Shown here piece after piece: positions 54,858 through 63,696 of a stretch of DNA of 64,000 nucleotides. A program made the translations under genes and the position numbers. Source of the DNA: Marinomonas sp. KMM3893. GTDB lineage: Bacteria > Pseudomonadota > Gammaproteobacteria > Pseudomonadales > Marinomonadaceae. The notes beneath the pieces are model-generated. The model was not told the DNA's origin, ran no database searches, and was given only the letters and a program-made list of their open reading frames with translations. The stretch is taken from positions 310,001 to 374,000 of the forward strand of contig NZ_SJSC01000003.1 in NCBI RefSeq assembly GCF_004352855.1, read 5' to 3'. Each line of letters begins with the position of its first letter. Positions within the stretch are counted from its first letter, which is position 1.

Positions 54858-57110
54858 TTGGTGTTGTTTGTGAATAGAAATGACTCAGAAAACGTGCTCG
54901 ACTCTCAGCGAGAGGGAAAGCCGTTCGGTAATGTGTTGATTGTTGGTCTGGGCATGATTGGCGGATCTTTCGCCAAAGCGCTAAAAGAAAAAGGCTTAGC
55001 CACTCTTTACGGTGCCGACCGTAGAGAGGGCGAGTTGGCGTTAGGGGTGTCGACAGGTGTGATTGATTACCCTGCCGCCTTGACGGCAGAATACATTGCG
55101 CACATGGATGTGATTGTCTTAGCGACCCCAGTTAGGGCGATGGAATCTGTGTTATTAGAAATACAGCCGCATTTGAAAGACACGACCTTGCTGACGGATG
55201 TGGGTTCCACAAAAGGCAGCGTGGTGAGTGCGGCTAAAAAAGTATTTGGTGAAGTGCCTGCTAATTTTATTCCGAGTCACCCTATTGCTGGTGCGGAAAA
55301 AAGCGGTGTGTTGGCGGCCAATTCCCAGTTGTTTGAAAAGCACATGGCGATTGTGACTCCCTTGGTCGACAGTAATCCGGCGCTGCTGGATCGTTTGCAT
55401 CAATTGTGGTCCGCTGTGGGCTCGGATGTGGTGAGCATGGATGTGGAACATCACGATCATGTGCTTGCGTCTTCCAGTCATTTGCCGCATTTATTGGCGT
55501 ATACCTTGGTGGATGCGCTGGCGAACAGTGATCGAAGTCAGGATGTGTTTAAATTCGCAGCAGGCGGTTTTCGTGATTTCACTCGTATTGCCTCCAGTGA
55601 TCCTGTTATGTGGCGTGATGTCTTCTTATCTAATAAAGAAGCGACACTGGCAACGTTAGATCATTTTACTGAGCGTTTAGCGGTGATGAGAACGGCTATT
55701 GAGCAGGGTGATGGCGCCAGTATGTTTGGTGTTTTTACTCGGGCGAAATCCGCTCGTGATCATTTTCTTCGTTTGTTGGAACAGCGAACCTCTGCTGTTC
55801 CTAAAGAAGTTCGTCCGGTTTCTATTAGTGTTGCTCCCGCGTCTTCCATAAAAGGCCGTGTTTCTTTATCCGGCGACAAGTCTTTGTCACATAAAGCGAT
55901 TACGCTAGCTTGTCTTGCTCATGGGGTGAGTCATTTACGCAACGTCGATCTAACCGGTGATGTTCGTGTTACGGTTCAGGCCTTTCGAGATATGGGGGTG
56001 GTGATTGAAGAGGTGGCTGCAGACCAATTGCGTGTTCATGGGGTTGGCTTAAAAGGGCTAAAAGCACCAATAGCGCCGATTAATGTGCATCAGTCTAGTG
56101 TGAGTTTGCATTTGCTGTTGCCAGTGTTGGCTGGACAGGATTTCCCCGTTACCTTGGTCGGTGAAGGGGCATTATTGAACCAACCGATGAAGGCGTTGTT
56201 TAACTTGGTGCGCTCTATGGGGGGTCATGTAATGACCGCCACAGCGGACTGCTTGCCTGTTTCTTTGGCGCCATCCACCTCTCAGCGAGTGTCCTTGGTG
56301 TTAAACAGTGGCTCGAAAAGGCTTCATGCTGCCGCGCTGCTGGCCATGTTGTATTCCCCAGAAGGCGCCGAGTTACAGGCGTGCAAATATGGTGTGTCAC
56401 AGGTGAAGGCCTTGTTTTCCTGCTTCGGTTTGGATGTTTCGCTTAACGGTAGTGTTGTCAGTCTTGTGCCTGCAACGCCTCAAGGGGCAGACATTGAACT
56501 GCCCGGAGACGTTAACCAAACCGCGTGGTTGACGCTGTCTGCCGTATTGTCCCCAGGGTCTAGGTTGGCCATAGAGAATGCGTTTGTCGGTGAAATGGCG
56601 TCGCCTTATGTGTCTTTTTTGCAAAGCATTGGCGCCAATATTCGAGTTGCAGAGCAGCAATCGGCAGGATTTGAGGTCGGTAAACTGGATGTGTCATTTG
56701 CGCCCTTGTCTTGTTTTGAGTTAGCGGCGGCGGATGTTTATGGTTTGCGCAATGAGTTAGCGTTTGTGTGTGTTGCGGCGGCTTATGCCTCCGGAGTGAG
56801 TGTTATTCGAGGCTTATCGGATCTGCCATATTATTATGAAGATCGAATTTTGTCTTTGGTGGACGCGCTGACACATTTTGGCATCGTTTGTGAATACAGC
56901 TCAGGCAACTTGTCGATCACTGGTGGGGTTCCGCTTGGTGGTGAGGTTGATTGTGCTGGTGATTATCGTTTGGCATTGGCTATGTTGGCGCTGGGGCTGC
57001 GTAGCCGAGAAGTGACCAAGGTGAATGATTGCCAAAAATTATTAGAAGAGTTTACTGAGTTAGGGAGTGTTGCGGCGCAGTTGGGTTTTCACTGTGCAGT
57101 AGTGCAATAG
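54858..57110 (+). CDS. tyrA: Prephenate dehydrogenase fused to a degenerate EPSP synthase-like domain
   Basis: A 750-residue fusion. Residues ~20-310 are TyrA: NAD loop IVGLGMIGGSF, HPIAGAEKSG and HLPHLLAYTLVDA, all intact, producing hydroxyphenylpyruvate for tyrosine. Residues ~325-750 align with AroA (3-phosphoshikimate 1-carboxyvinyltransferase), but many catalytic positions are replaced: KSISHR is KSLSHK (341-346), GN[AS]GT..R is HQSSVSLH (411-418), RPM is QPM (442-444), catalytic Asp region is GLRNEL (R631), RVKESDR is YYYEDR (658-663). No frameshift or stop. The start is a TTG (54858) or nearby GTG; no Shine-Dalgarno is strong. TyrA function is confident; AroA function is doubtful. Confidence 0.9.
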   Translation: MVLFVNRNDSENVLDSQREGKPFGNVLIVGLGMIGGSFAKALKEKGLATLYGADRREGELALGVSTGVIDYPAALTAEYIAHMDVIVLATPVRAMESVLLEIQPHLKDTTLLTDVGSTKGSVVSAAKKVFGEVPANFIPSHPIAGAEKSGVLAANSQLFEKHMAIVTPLVDSNPALLDRLHQLWSAVGSDVVSMDVEHHDHVLASSSHLPHLLAYTLVDALANSDRSQDVFKFAAGGFRDFTRIASSDPVMWRDVFLSNKEATLATLDHFTERLAVMRTAIEQGDGASMFGVFTRAKSARDHFLRLLEQRTSAVPKEVRPVSISVAPASSIKGRVSLSGDKSLSHKAITLACLAHGVSHLRNVDLTGDVRVTVQAFRDMGVVIEEVAADQLRVHGVGLKGLKAPIAPINVHQSSVSLHLLLPVLAGQDFPVTLVGEGALLNQPMKALFNLVRSMGGHVMTATADCLPVSLAPSTSQRVSLVLNSGSKRLHAAALLAMLYSPEGAELQACKYGVSQVKALFSCFGLDVSLNGSVVSLVPATPQGADIELPGDVNQTAWLTLSAVLSPGSRLAIENAFVGEMASPYVSFLQSIGANIRVAEQQSAGFEVGKLDVSFAPLSCFELAAADVYGLRNELAFVCVAAAYASGVSVIRGLSDLPYYYEDRILSLVDALTHFGIVCEYSSGNLSITGGVPLGGEVDCAGDYRLALAMLALGLRSREVTKVNDCQKLLEEFTELGSVAAQLGFHCAVVQ

Positions 57111-57128
57111 AAATTAAGAGGAATGTTT

Positions 57129-57812
57129 ATGATAAATCAAGCTCCAGTCATCGCGATTGATGGTCCAAGTGGTGCCGGTAAAGGCACTGTCAGTCAGTTG
57201 GTCGCAGAGAAGCTGGGATGGCATTTGCTTGATAGTGGTGCGCTGTACCGTTTGTTGGCGTTGGCGGTGTCTCATCATGGGATGTCAGTAGAAGACGCGG
57301 ACACGCTGAAAGTGTTGGCTGAACATTTAGATATTCAGTTCGAGCAATCAGAAGAAAGTAAAGTCGAAATCGTGTTAGAGGGTGAGATCGTCACCCAAGC
57401 GATCAGAACCGAAGAAGTAGGGCACAATGCGTCCAAACTAGCGGCGATTCCTGAAGTGCGTGAGGGTTTGTTGTTGCGTCAGCGCGCTTTTGCTCAAGCA
57501 CCAGGACTAGTTGCAGATGGTCGAGATATGGGCACTGTTGTGTTCCCGAATGCGCCCATTAAGATTTTCTTAACCGCGTCTGCAGAAGAGCGTGCCCAGC
57601 GCCGCTTACTTCAATTGCAACAAAAAGGTGAGGCGGTTAATCTAGAAGAATTGGTACAATCTATTAAAGAAAGAGATGAGCGCGATGCGAATCGAGCCAT
57701 AGCGCCGCTTGTTCCAGCCGCTGGTGCGCTGGTTATTGATAGTACAGATCTTTCTATTGAAGAGGTTGTTGAGATCGTTTTTGCTGAATCAGTGAAGGCT
57801 GGTCTGATATAG
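57129..57812 (+). CDS. cmk: Cytidylate kinase
   Basis: A 227-residue NMP kinase converting CMP/dCMP to the diphosphates. The start at 57129 is chosen because AGAGGA lies 7 nt upstream; an in-frame ATG at 57123 is too close to it. P-loop is [28 protein letters not shown] and [13 protein letters not shown] are conserved. It follows tyrA by 18 nt and precedes rpsA, a widespread arrangement. Confidence 0.97.
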   Translation: MINQAPVIAIDGPSGAGKGTVSQLVAEKLGWHLLDSGALYRLLALAVSHHGMSVEDADTLKVLAEHLDIQFEQSEESKVEIVLEGEIVTQAIRTEEVGHNASKLAAIPEVREGLLLRQRAFAQAPGLVADGRDMGTVVFPNAPIKIFLTASAEERAQRRLLQLQQKGEAVNLEELVQSIKERDERDANRAIAPLVPAAGALVIDSTDLSIEEVVEIVFAESVKAGLI

Positions 57813-57914
57813 CCTGTTCTTTTGTGCGTGTAAAATGTGCTAGAATAGTCTAAATGTTATTCAAGTCGGTGGGAGACCAGCAACGCTTCCATCGCAATAA
57901 TCATAAAAATTGAC

Positions 57915-57957
57915 CCGTATTTGCTGGTGATACGGATAAGACCAAAATTTTTTGGTC
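57915..57957 (+). promoter_or_regulatory. Tandem hairpins in the rpsA leader
   Basis: CCGTAT/ATACGG (57915-57920 with 57930-57935) and GACCAAAA/TTTTGGTC (57940-57947 with 57950-57957) sit directly upstream of the rpsA TAGGAA site. The E. coli rpsA leader also folds into hairpins that S1 uses for translational autoregulation, so a similar role is inferred. Confidence 0.5.
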
Positions 57958-57975
57958 AACTATATAGGAAATACA

Positions 57976-59658
57976 ATGACTCAAAGCTTCGCAGAACTGT
58001 TTGAAGAAAGCCTGTTAACCGTCGAAATGGCGCCAGGCTCAATTGTTACTGGTATTGTTGTTGATATTGACAGCGAATGGGTAACTGTTCATGCAGGTCT
58101 TAAATCTGAAGGCGTAATTCCTCGTGCTCAGTTCCTAACGGAAAGTGGTGAGTTCAATGTTAACATCGGCGACGAAGTTAAAGTTGCACTTGACGCTGTT
58201 GAAGATGGTTTCGGTGAGACTAAATTGTCTCGTGAAAAAGCGAAACGTGCTGAAACTTGGGCTGTTCTTGAAAAAGCCTACGAAGAAGGCGCCATCGTCA
58301 ATGGTGTTATCAATGGTAAAGTCAAAGGTGGCTTCACAGTTGATATCGCAAACATCCGTGCTTTCTTGCCAGGTTCTTTGGTAGATGTTCGCCCAATCCG
58401 CGACACGTCTCACCTAGAAGGTGTGGATCTAGAGTTCAAACTTATCAAGCTTGATCAAAAACGTAACAACGTTGTTGTATCTCGTCGTGCCGTTATGGAA
58501 GCGACTAACAGCGCTGAACGCGAAACACTACTTGCTTCTCTAGAAGAAGGCCAAGAAGTTAAAGGTATCGTTAAGAACCTTACAGACTACGGTGCGTTCG
58601 TTGATCTTGGTGGTGTTGATGGTCTTCTACACATCACTGACATGGCTTGGAAACGCATTAAGCACCCAAGTGAAATCATTGCTGTTGGCGATGAAATCGA
58701 CGTTAAAGTACTTAAGTTTGACCGCGAGCGTAACCGTGTGTCTCTAGGTCTTAAACAATTGGGTGAAGATCCATGGGTTGCTATCAAAGCACGTTACCCA
58801 GAAGGTACTAAAGTAACTGCTAAAGTTACTAACTTGACTGATTACGGTTGCTTCGCTGAACTTGAAGAAGGCGTAGAAGGTCTAGTACACGTATCTGAAA
58901 TGGATTGGACTAACAAAAACATCCACCCATCTAAAGTTGTTCAGATCGGTGATGAAGTTGAAGTTATGATCCTTGATATCGACGAAGAACGTCGTCGTAT
59001 CTCTTTGGGTATCAAGCAGTGCACCATGAACCCATGGGAAGAGTTTGCTACATCTTTCAACAAAGGCGACAAAATCTCTGGCGCAATCAAGTCTATCACT
59101 GACTTTGGTGTGTTCATTGGTCTTGACGGCGGCATCGACGGCCTTGTTCACTTGTCTGACCTATCTTGGGAAGAAACGGGTGAAGAAGCGGTTCGTGCAT
59201 ACAAGAAAGGTGATGTTCTTGAGACTGTTGTATTGTCTATCGATGCAGAACGCGAGCGTATCTCTCTTGGCGTTAAACAGCTTGAAGAAGACCCATTTGT
59301 TGGTTTCGTTGCTGAAAACGACAAAGGCACTATCGTAAACGGTACTGTTGCTTCTGTAGATGCAAAAGGTGCGGTTGTTGTTCTAGCTGAAGGCGTTGAA
59401 GCTACTTTGAAAGTATCTGAAATCAGCCGTGAGCGTGTTGAAGATGCAACAACTGTATTGAAAGAAGGCGATAAAGTAGAAGCAGCGATCATCAGTGTTG
59501 ATCGTAAAGCTCGTACTATTACACTTTCTATCAAACAGAAAGATGCTACTGAAGAAAAAGCTGCGCTTAAATCTCATTCTGAGAAACAGCAAGTTGAAGC
59601 GAACGGTCCTACCACTATCGGTGATTTGATCAAAGCTCAACTAGAAAACCAAAACTAA
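57976..59658 (+). CDS. rpsA: 30S ribosomal protein S1
   Basis: S1 binds mRNA at the 30S platform and helps initiate translation. From the ATG at 57976 ([19 protein letters not shown] upstream) it has 560 residues, against 557 in E. coli; an upstream TTG frame adds 8 unlikely residues. Six S1/OB repeats are visible, marked by [20 protein letters not shown] and similar words. Codon choice is strongly biased (GGT, AAA, CGT), as expected for a highly expressed gene. A terminator follows; ihfB, often next to rpsA, is absent. Confidence 0.98.
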   Translation: MTQSFAELFEESLLTVEMAPGSIVTGIVVDIDSEWVTVHAGLKSEGVIPRAQFLTESGEFNVNIGDEVKVALDAVEDGFGETKLSREKAKRAETWAVLEKAYEEGAIVNGVINGKVKGGFTVDIANIRAFLPGSLVDVRPIRDTSHLEGVDLEFKLIKLDQKRNNVVVSRRAVMEATNSAERETLLASLEEGQEVKGIVKNLTDYGAFVDLGGVDGLLHITDMAWKRIKHPSEIIAVGDEIDVKVLKFDRERNRVSLGLKQLGEDPWVAIKARYPEGTKVTAKVTNLTDYGCFAELEEGVEGLVHVSEMDWTNKNIHPSKVVQIGDEVEVMILDIDEERRRISLGIKQCTMNPWEEFATSFNKGDKISGAIKSITDFGVFIGLDGGIDGLVHLSDLSWEETGEEAVRAYKKGDVLETVVLSIDAERERISLGVKQLEEDPFVGFVAENDKGTIVNGTVASVDAKGAVVVLAEGVEATLKVSEISRERVEDATTVLKEGDKVEAAIISVDRKARTITLSIKQKDATEEKAALKSHSEKQQVEANGPTTIGDLIKAQLENQN

Positions 59659-59680
59659 GTTTTGATTTTCATTGGCTATT

Positions 59681-59708
59681 AAAAAGCGGGCTTAGGCCCG
59701 CTTTTTTT
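59681..59708 (+). terminator. Intrinsic terminator after rpsA
   Basis: Stem AAAAAGCGGGC/GCCCGCTTTTT (59681-59691, 59696-59706) with loop TTAG and a T-run; ends the serC-to-rpsA cluster. Confidence 0.93.
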
Positions 59709-59792
59709 ATGTCAAATTTACGATAACGCGTTGACAAGAAAACTATACATAAAACATGTGGATAACTGTGGGTATAGACTCTGTGTGACGCT

Positions 59793-60044
59793 TCATCGAA
59801 GCGATTTGAGAAGTGTTTTCGTGTCCTCTTCGTCCCAGTCTTCTTTTTCTAATAATTGTTTCAGTGAGTTGTTTTCTTGTGTTTGCTGAAGGTTCTTCTG
59901 AAATTTAGCAAAATGCATGTCTTTGATGAGCTTCTCATCATAAGGAGAGCGATACAGTGGCGGCGTTGATTCGCTGTTTGAAACGTCTGCTTGCTTCAAT
60001 TTGTCTATGTTTTGATAGGTCTTTAGAAAGTCTTTTTTATTCAT
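59793..60044 (-). CDS. Small hypothetical protein (83 aa)
   Basis: An 83-residue, highly charged, Lys/Glu/Asp/Gln-rich helical protein (MNKKDFLKTYQNIDKLKQ to TKTLLKSLR) without membrane segment or signal. I do not recognise a family. It starts 11 nt after the trmO stop codon on the same strand, which makes co-transcription and a real gene plausible. Role unknown. Confidence 0.55.
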   Translation of the reverse strand: MNKKDFLKTYQNIDKLKQADVSNSESTPPLYRSPYDEKLIKDMHFAKFQKNLQQTQENNSLKQLLEKEDWDEEDTKTLLKSLR

Positions 60045-60055
60045 ACCTGCTCTCC

Positions 60056-60772
60056 CTATTCGGTTTGTTCTATATGGAGTATTTCAAAATACTCTGGATG
60101 AGCGCGCCATCTAATGTTCAGATCCCATAATCTTATGCCATGCTCTTTGCCGTCTTTTTGTTGTAAGTAGGACGGGCGAGGATCTTGCTCGATGACTTGT
60201 TTAATTAAAGTCTTAATATCTCGCTGATGCAATGATTGGTAATGGTTGCACTGGCGATCGGCTAGCTCAGAAAAAACAACCTCACTGGTGCGATCTGCTT
60301 GTGGGGCGAAGCCGCCTTGGGCATCGGGGATGCTATCGGCGTAGGGAATATAAGGTTTGATGTCGAGTACTGGGGTGCCATCGAGTAAGTCGGCGCCAAG
60401 TAGCTCGATAAAAACCTTGCCCTTTTCTTGGTAAATATTGCCAAGCTTTATAACCGACAACCCAATGGGGTTGGGTCTGTGTGTCGCGCGAGTGGCAAAC
60501 ACCCCCATTTTGACCTTGCCGCCCAGTCGAGGTGGCCGTATTTTGGCTTTCCAGTTTTCTGTCATGGTGGCGTGAAAAATGAACTGAACCCAGATGTGAG
60601 AGAAATCGCTTAATCCATCAAGCGTATCCAAGCGGTTAAAAGGCGGTAGTAGTTCGATCTTGGCGGTTGCCTCAGTGACAAGCCCAGGTTGTCTTGGAAT
60701 GCCAAATTTTTCTTTGTAGCAGGAGTGGACTAGGCCAATTGTGGTTAGGTTAAAGTGCGTTGGAGCAGACAA
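60056..60772 (-). CDS. trmO: tRNA (N6-threonylcarbamoyladenosine(37)-N6)-methyltransferase TrmO
   Basis: TrmO (TsaA/YaeB family) methylates the N6 of t6A37 in some tRNAs using SAM. The 238-residue protein has the N-terminal TsaA beta-barrel: IGLVHSCYKEKFGIPRQPG, LSDFSHIWVQFIFH, GVFATRATHRPNPIGLSVIK and LDIKPYIPYADS. A C-terminal extension (DLNIRWRAHPEYFEI) matches the E. coli type. It is followed by the 83-aa gene and diverges from proA. Confidence 0.93.
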   Translation of the reverse strand: MSAPTHFNLTTIGLVHSCYKEKFGIPRQPGLVTEATAKIELLPPFNRLDTLDGLSDFSHIWVQFIFHATMTENWKAKIRPPRLGGKVKMGVFATRATHRPNPIGLSVIKLGNIYQEKGKVFIELLGADLLDGTPVLDIKPYIPYADSIPDAQGGFAPQADRTSEVVFSELADRQCNHYQSLHQRDIKTLIKQVIEQDPRPSYLQQKDGKEHGIRLWDLNIRWRAHPEYFEILHIEQTE

Positions 60773-60907
60773 GCTTGCTTCCTTTTTTTCATCGAATTCA
60801 AGGCTAAAGGATTAAATAGTTTGTGTTAGTATACTGGCAAGAGAGCTGCGCGGACGATAAATTTCTGCGATTAGAGCGTTACTTTTTAACCGAATTAGAG
60901 ATTAAAA

Positions 60908-62188
60908 ATGTCTTTAGAATCCTATATGAATCAGATTGGTCAGCAAGCGAGAGCGGCATCGCGCTTGCTTGCTAAAGCGTCCACAGAGCATAAAAACAAT
61001 GCGCTATTAGCCATGGCGGACGCGTTGGAAAAGGCACGACCTCGATTGATAGAAGAAAATGCCAAAGACATTCAAAATGGTGAGAAAAAGGGCTTAGATG
61101 CTGCCTTATTGGATCGTTTGCTGCTCAGTGATGCGCGCATCGATGGCATGATTGAAGGGCTCAAACAAGTGGCTGGGTTACCGGATCCGATTGGCGAGAT
61201 TACCGATATGTTGTATCGCCCATCGGGTATTCAGCTAGGAAAAATGCGCGTGCCATTGGGTGTGATCGGTATCATTTACGAGTCACGACCAAATGTCACC
61301 ATTGACGCCGCCAGCTTATGCCTGAAATCAGGCAATGCCACTATTTTACGTGGTGGTTCAGAAGCGTTTTATTCGAACCAAGCGATTGCAGAAGCGGTAA
61401 CAGCGGGTCTTAAGGCCGTTGGTTTGCCAGAAAGTGCCGTGCAGGTATTAAATACGACGGACCGTGATGCCGTGGGGCGTTTGATCGCCATGCCTGAATA
61501 CGTAGATGTGATTGTTCCTCGTGGCGGCAAGGGGCTTATAGAGCGCATTAGTAAAGACGCTCGAGTGCCTGTTATTAAGCACTTAGATGGTAATTGCCAT
61601 GTTTATATCGACGATGAGGCAGATTTGGATAAGGCGTTTAATATAGCGTTGAACGCCAAAACGCGTCGTTACGGTGTTTGTAATGCCATGGAGTCTTTGT
61701 TGATTCATCAAGCGGTTGCTGAGCAGATTTTGCCAAAATTGGTGTCGGCCTTTCATGAGAAAGGGGTTGAGTTGGTTGGTTGTGACGCCACTCGAACCAT
61801 TGTAGCTGGGTCTGCTGCGTCAGACATAGCGATCGGAGTCGCCACACAAGAAGACTGGTTTACCGAATACCTTGCTCCTAAGCTTTCGATTAAAATTCTG
61901 GCTGACATGGAGGAAGCCATCGAGCATATCAATCATTATGGCTCTCACCATTCCGATGCCATTATTTCTCAAAATTACTCTAAGACCCGTGCGTTTATGA
62001 CGCAAGTGGATTCGTCTTCTGTGATGGTGAACGCCTCGACCGCTTTTGCGGATGGCTTTGAATATGGGTTGGGTGCCGAAATTGGTATTTCTACCGATAA
62101 AATCCACGCCCGTGGACCGGTCGGTCTGATTGGTTTAACCAGCCAGAAGTACATAGTGCTAGGGGATGGCCACACCCGTGACAATTAA
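60908..62188 (+). CDS. proA: Gamma-glutamyl phosphate reductase
   Basis: ProA reduces glutamyl-5-phosphate with NADPH in proline biosynthesis. The 426-residue protein has the substrate segment [33 protein letters not shown], and the catalytic Cys in [13 protein letters not shown]. Its stop lies inside the next gene: nadD begins 23 nt earlier, so proA and nadD are coupled. proB is not in the window. The proA-nadD-rsfS-rlmH-mrdA order matches pseudomonads. Confidence 0.96.
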   Translation: MSLESYMNQIGQQARAASRLLAKASTEHKNNALLAMADALEKARPRLIEENAKDIQNGEKKGLDAALLDRLLLSDARIDGMIEGLKQVAGLPDPIGEITDMLYRPSGIQLGKMRVPLGVIGIIYESRPNVTIDAASLCLKSGNATILRGGSEAFYSNQAIAEAVTAGLKAVGLPESAVQVLNTTDRDAVGRLIAMPEYVDVIVPRGGKGLIERISKDARVPVIKHLDGNCHVYIDDEADLDKAFNIALNAKTRRYGVCNAMESLLIHQAVAEQILPKLVSAFHEKGVELVGCDATRTIVAGSAASDIAIGVATQEDWFTEYLAPKLSIKILADMEEAIEHINHYGSHHSDAIISQNYSKTRAFMTQVDSSSVMVNASTAFADGFEYGLGAEIGISTDKIHARGPVGLIGLTSQKYIVLGDGHTRDN

Positions 62189-62858
62189 TACCAAGCATCT
62201 GGGGCGAGCTTCTGGCGTTGCCATTATGGGAGGGACGTTTGACCCGATACATAATGGGCATCTGAGGGCGGCGGTAGAAATCCTCGACCGTTTTGGTTTT
62301 GAGTCTTTGCGTTTGGTTCCTTGTTTTCAGCCAGTTCATAAAGGTCTGCCTAGCATTACCGCGGCACAGCGTCTGGCAATGGTTGAAATGGCGATTTCGA
62401 GCGATTCGCGTTTGTCCGTTGATCGACGAGAAATTGTGCGTGAAGGGCCGAGTTACTCGATTGATACCTTAAAAGACATTCGTTCTGAGATTGGCCCAGA
62501 TGAGCCCTTGATCATGGTGTTGGGAATGGACAGTTTTTTGTCGATCCCAACTTGGGCGGATTGGCAGGCATTGATCCAGTATGCGCATATTTTGGTGGTG
62601 TCTCGACCGGGCTGGGAGCCGGATCTGATTTCGGAATTAAGCGCTTTCTGCGAAAACTATCGTGCCGCTTCATCGCATGAGTTACAATGCGCGCCCTCAG
62701 GTTTTATTTGGTTAGAAACGCTACCGTCTCTGGAGATCTCTTCGAGTATGATAAGAGCCCTGCGTAAAAAACAGGAATCCATTGCGTATCTGCTACCAGA
62801 ACCCGTACAAACATACATAATACAAAATCAATTATATCAGGATAACGTAACTTTATGA
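62166..62858 (+). CDS. nadD: Nicotinate-nucleotide adenylyltransferase
   Basis: NadD transfers AMP to nicotinic-acid mononucleotide in NAD synthesis. The 230-residue protein has the nucleotidyltransferase T/HxGH motif as [14 protein letters not shown] and the C-terminal [11 protein letters not shown]. The ATG at 62166 overlaps proA by 23 nt; a GTG at 62178 is an alternative. It overlaps rsfS by 4 nt (ATGA). Confidence 0.95.
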   Translation: MATPVTINTKHLGRASGVAIMGGTFDPIHNGHLRAAVEILDRFGFESLRLVPCFQPVHKGLPSITAAQRLAMVEMAISSDSRLSVDRREIVREGPSYSIDTLKDIRSEIGPDEPLIMVLGMDSFLSIPTWADWQALIQYAHILVVSRPGWEPDLISELSAFCENYRAASSHELQCAPSGFIWLETLPSLEISSSMIRALRKKQESIAYLLPEPVQTYIIQNQLYQDNVTL

Positions 62859-63208
62859 GTCAGCCTAATCTCACAGCGGATCAAATCTTAGCTTTAGCAG
62901 TGGAAGCACTGGAAGATGTCAAAGGTGATAAGATCACTGTGTTGAATGTTTCAAAACACACAGACATGATGGATTTCATGGTTATTTGTACCGGTACCTC
63001 TAAGCGTCATGTGAATGGTTTGGGGCAGAATGTTATTGAGCATCTAAAGTCTAATGGTCTTCAGCCTTTAGGTTTTGAAGGACGCGGTACAGGAAGCGAC
63101 TGGGTGTTGGTTGATCTTCATGATGTTGTTGTTCATGTCATGACCGAAGAAGCGCGAGCTTTTTACGACCTAGAAAAACTTTGGGACATTAAACCAGAAT
63201 CGATTTAA
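62855..63208 (+). CDS. rsfS: Ribosome silencing factor RsfS
   Basis: RsfS binds L14 of the 50S subunit and blocks subunit joining under starvation. The 117-residue protein has KITVLNVSKHTDMMDFMVIC, TGTSKRHVNGLG and GSDWVLVDLHDVVVHVMTEEAR, as usual for the family. It is coupled to nadD by a 4-nt overlap and lies 9 nt before rlmH. Confidence 0.96.
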   Translation: MSQPNLTADQILALAVEALEDVKGDKITVLNVSKHTDMMDFMVICTGTSKRHVNGLGQNVIEHLKSNGLQPLGFEGRGTGSDWVLVDLHDVVVHVMTEEARAFYDLEKLWDIKPESI

Positions 63209-63217
63209 GGTTTTGCA

Positions 63218-63685
63218 ATGCGCGTTCGACTGATTGCTGTCGGCACTAAAATGCCGAAATGGGTAACGCAAGGCTATGACGATTACGCCAAGCGATTGCC
63301 CAAAGATTTTGCTTTAGAATTGGTGGAAATCCCAATGTCACCACGCGGGAAAAACACCGATATACCTAAAGCAATTCGCAAAGAAGGTGATCTGATGCTC
63401 GATGCGATTCCTCAGGGAGATAAGGTAATCGCAATGGAGGTCCTCGGTAAAGAGTGGTCAACGCATCAGTTGGCAGATCAGACCGAGAGCTGGCGCATGG
63501 AAGGTTATAATGTCAGTTTGTTGGTGGGTGGCCCTGATGGGCTTGACCCCCGTTGTACAGCGAAAGCCGATCAAATCTGGTCGCTTTCTCGTTTGACACT
63601 GCCACACCCTATGGTTCGGGTTATTCTTGCTGAGCAAATCTACCGTGCTTGGACCTTGATGAATAATCATCCGTACCATAGATAG
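63218..63685 (+). CDS. rlmH: 23S rRNA pseudouridine-1915 N3-methyltransferase RlmH
   Basis: A 155-residue SPOUT methyltransferase acting on m3-pseudouridine 1915 of 23S rRNA. The trefoil-knot SAM site is in [11 protein letters not shown] and [22 protein letters not shown]; the C-terminus NNHPYHR is diagnostic. Full length. It precedes mrdA by 11 nt. Confidence 0.97.
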   Translation: MRVRLIAVGTKMPKWVTQGYDDYAKRLPKDFALELVEIPMSPRGKNTDIPKAIRKEGDLMLDAIPQGDKVIAMEVLGKEWSTHQLADQTESWRMEGYNVSLLVGGPDGLDPRCTAKADQIWSLSRLTLPHPMVRVILAEQIYRAWTLMNNHPYHR

Positions 63686-63696
63686 AGGATCGTTCG

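Noticed and set aside
59757-59765. Perfect DnaA-box 9-mer (TGTGGATAA) downstream of rpsA
   Set aside because: A single box is expected by chance in 64 kb; there is no cluster of boxes, no AT-rich unwinding region and no dnaA or gidA nearby, so it is not an origin.
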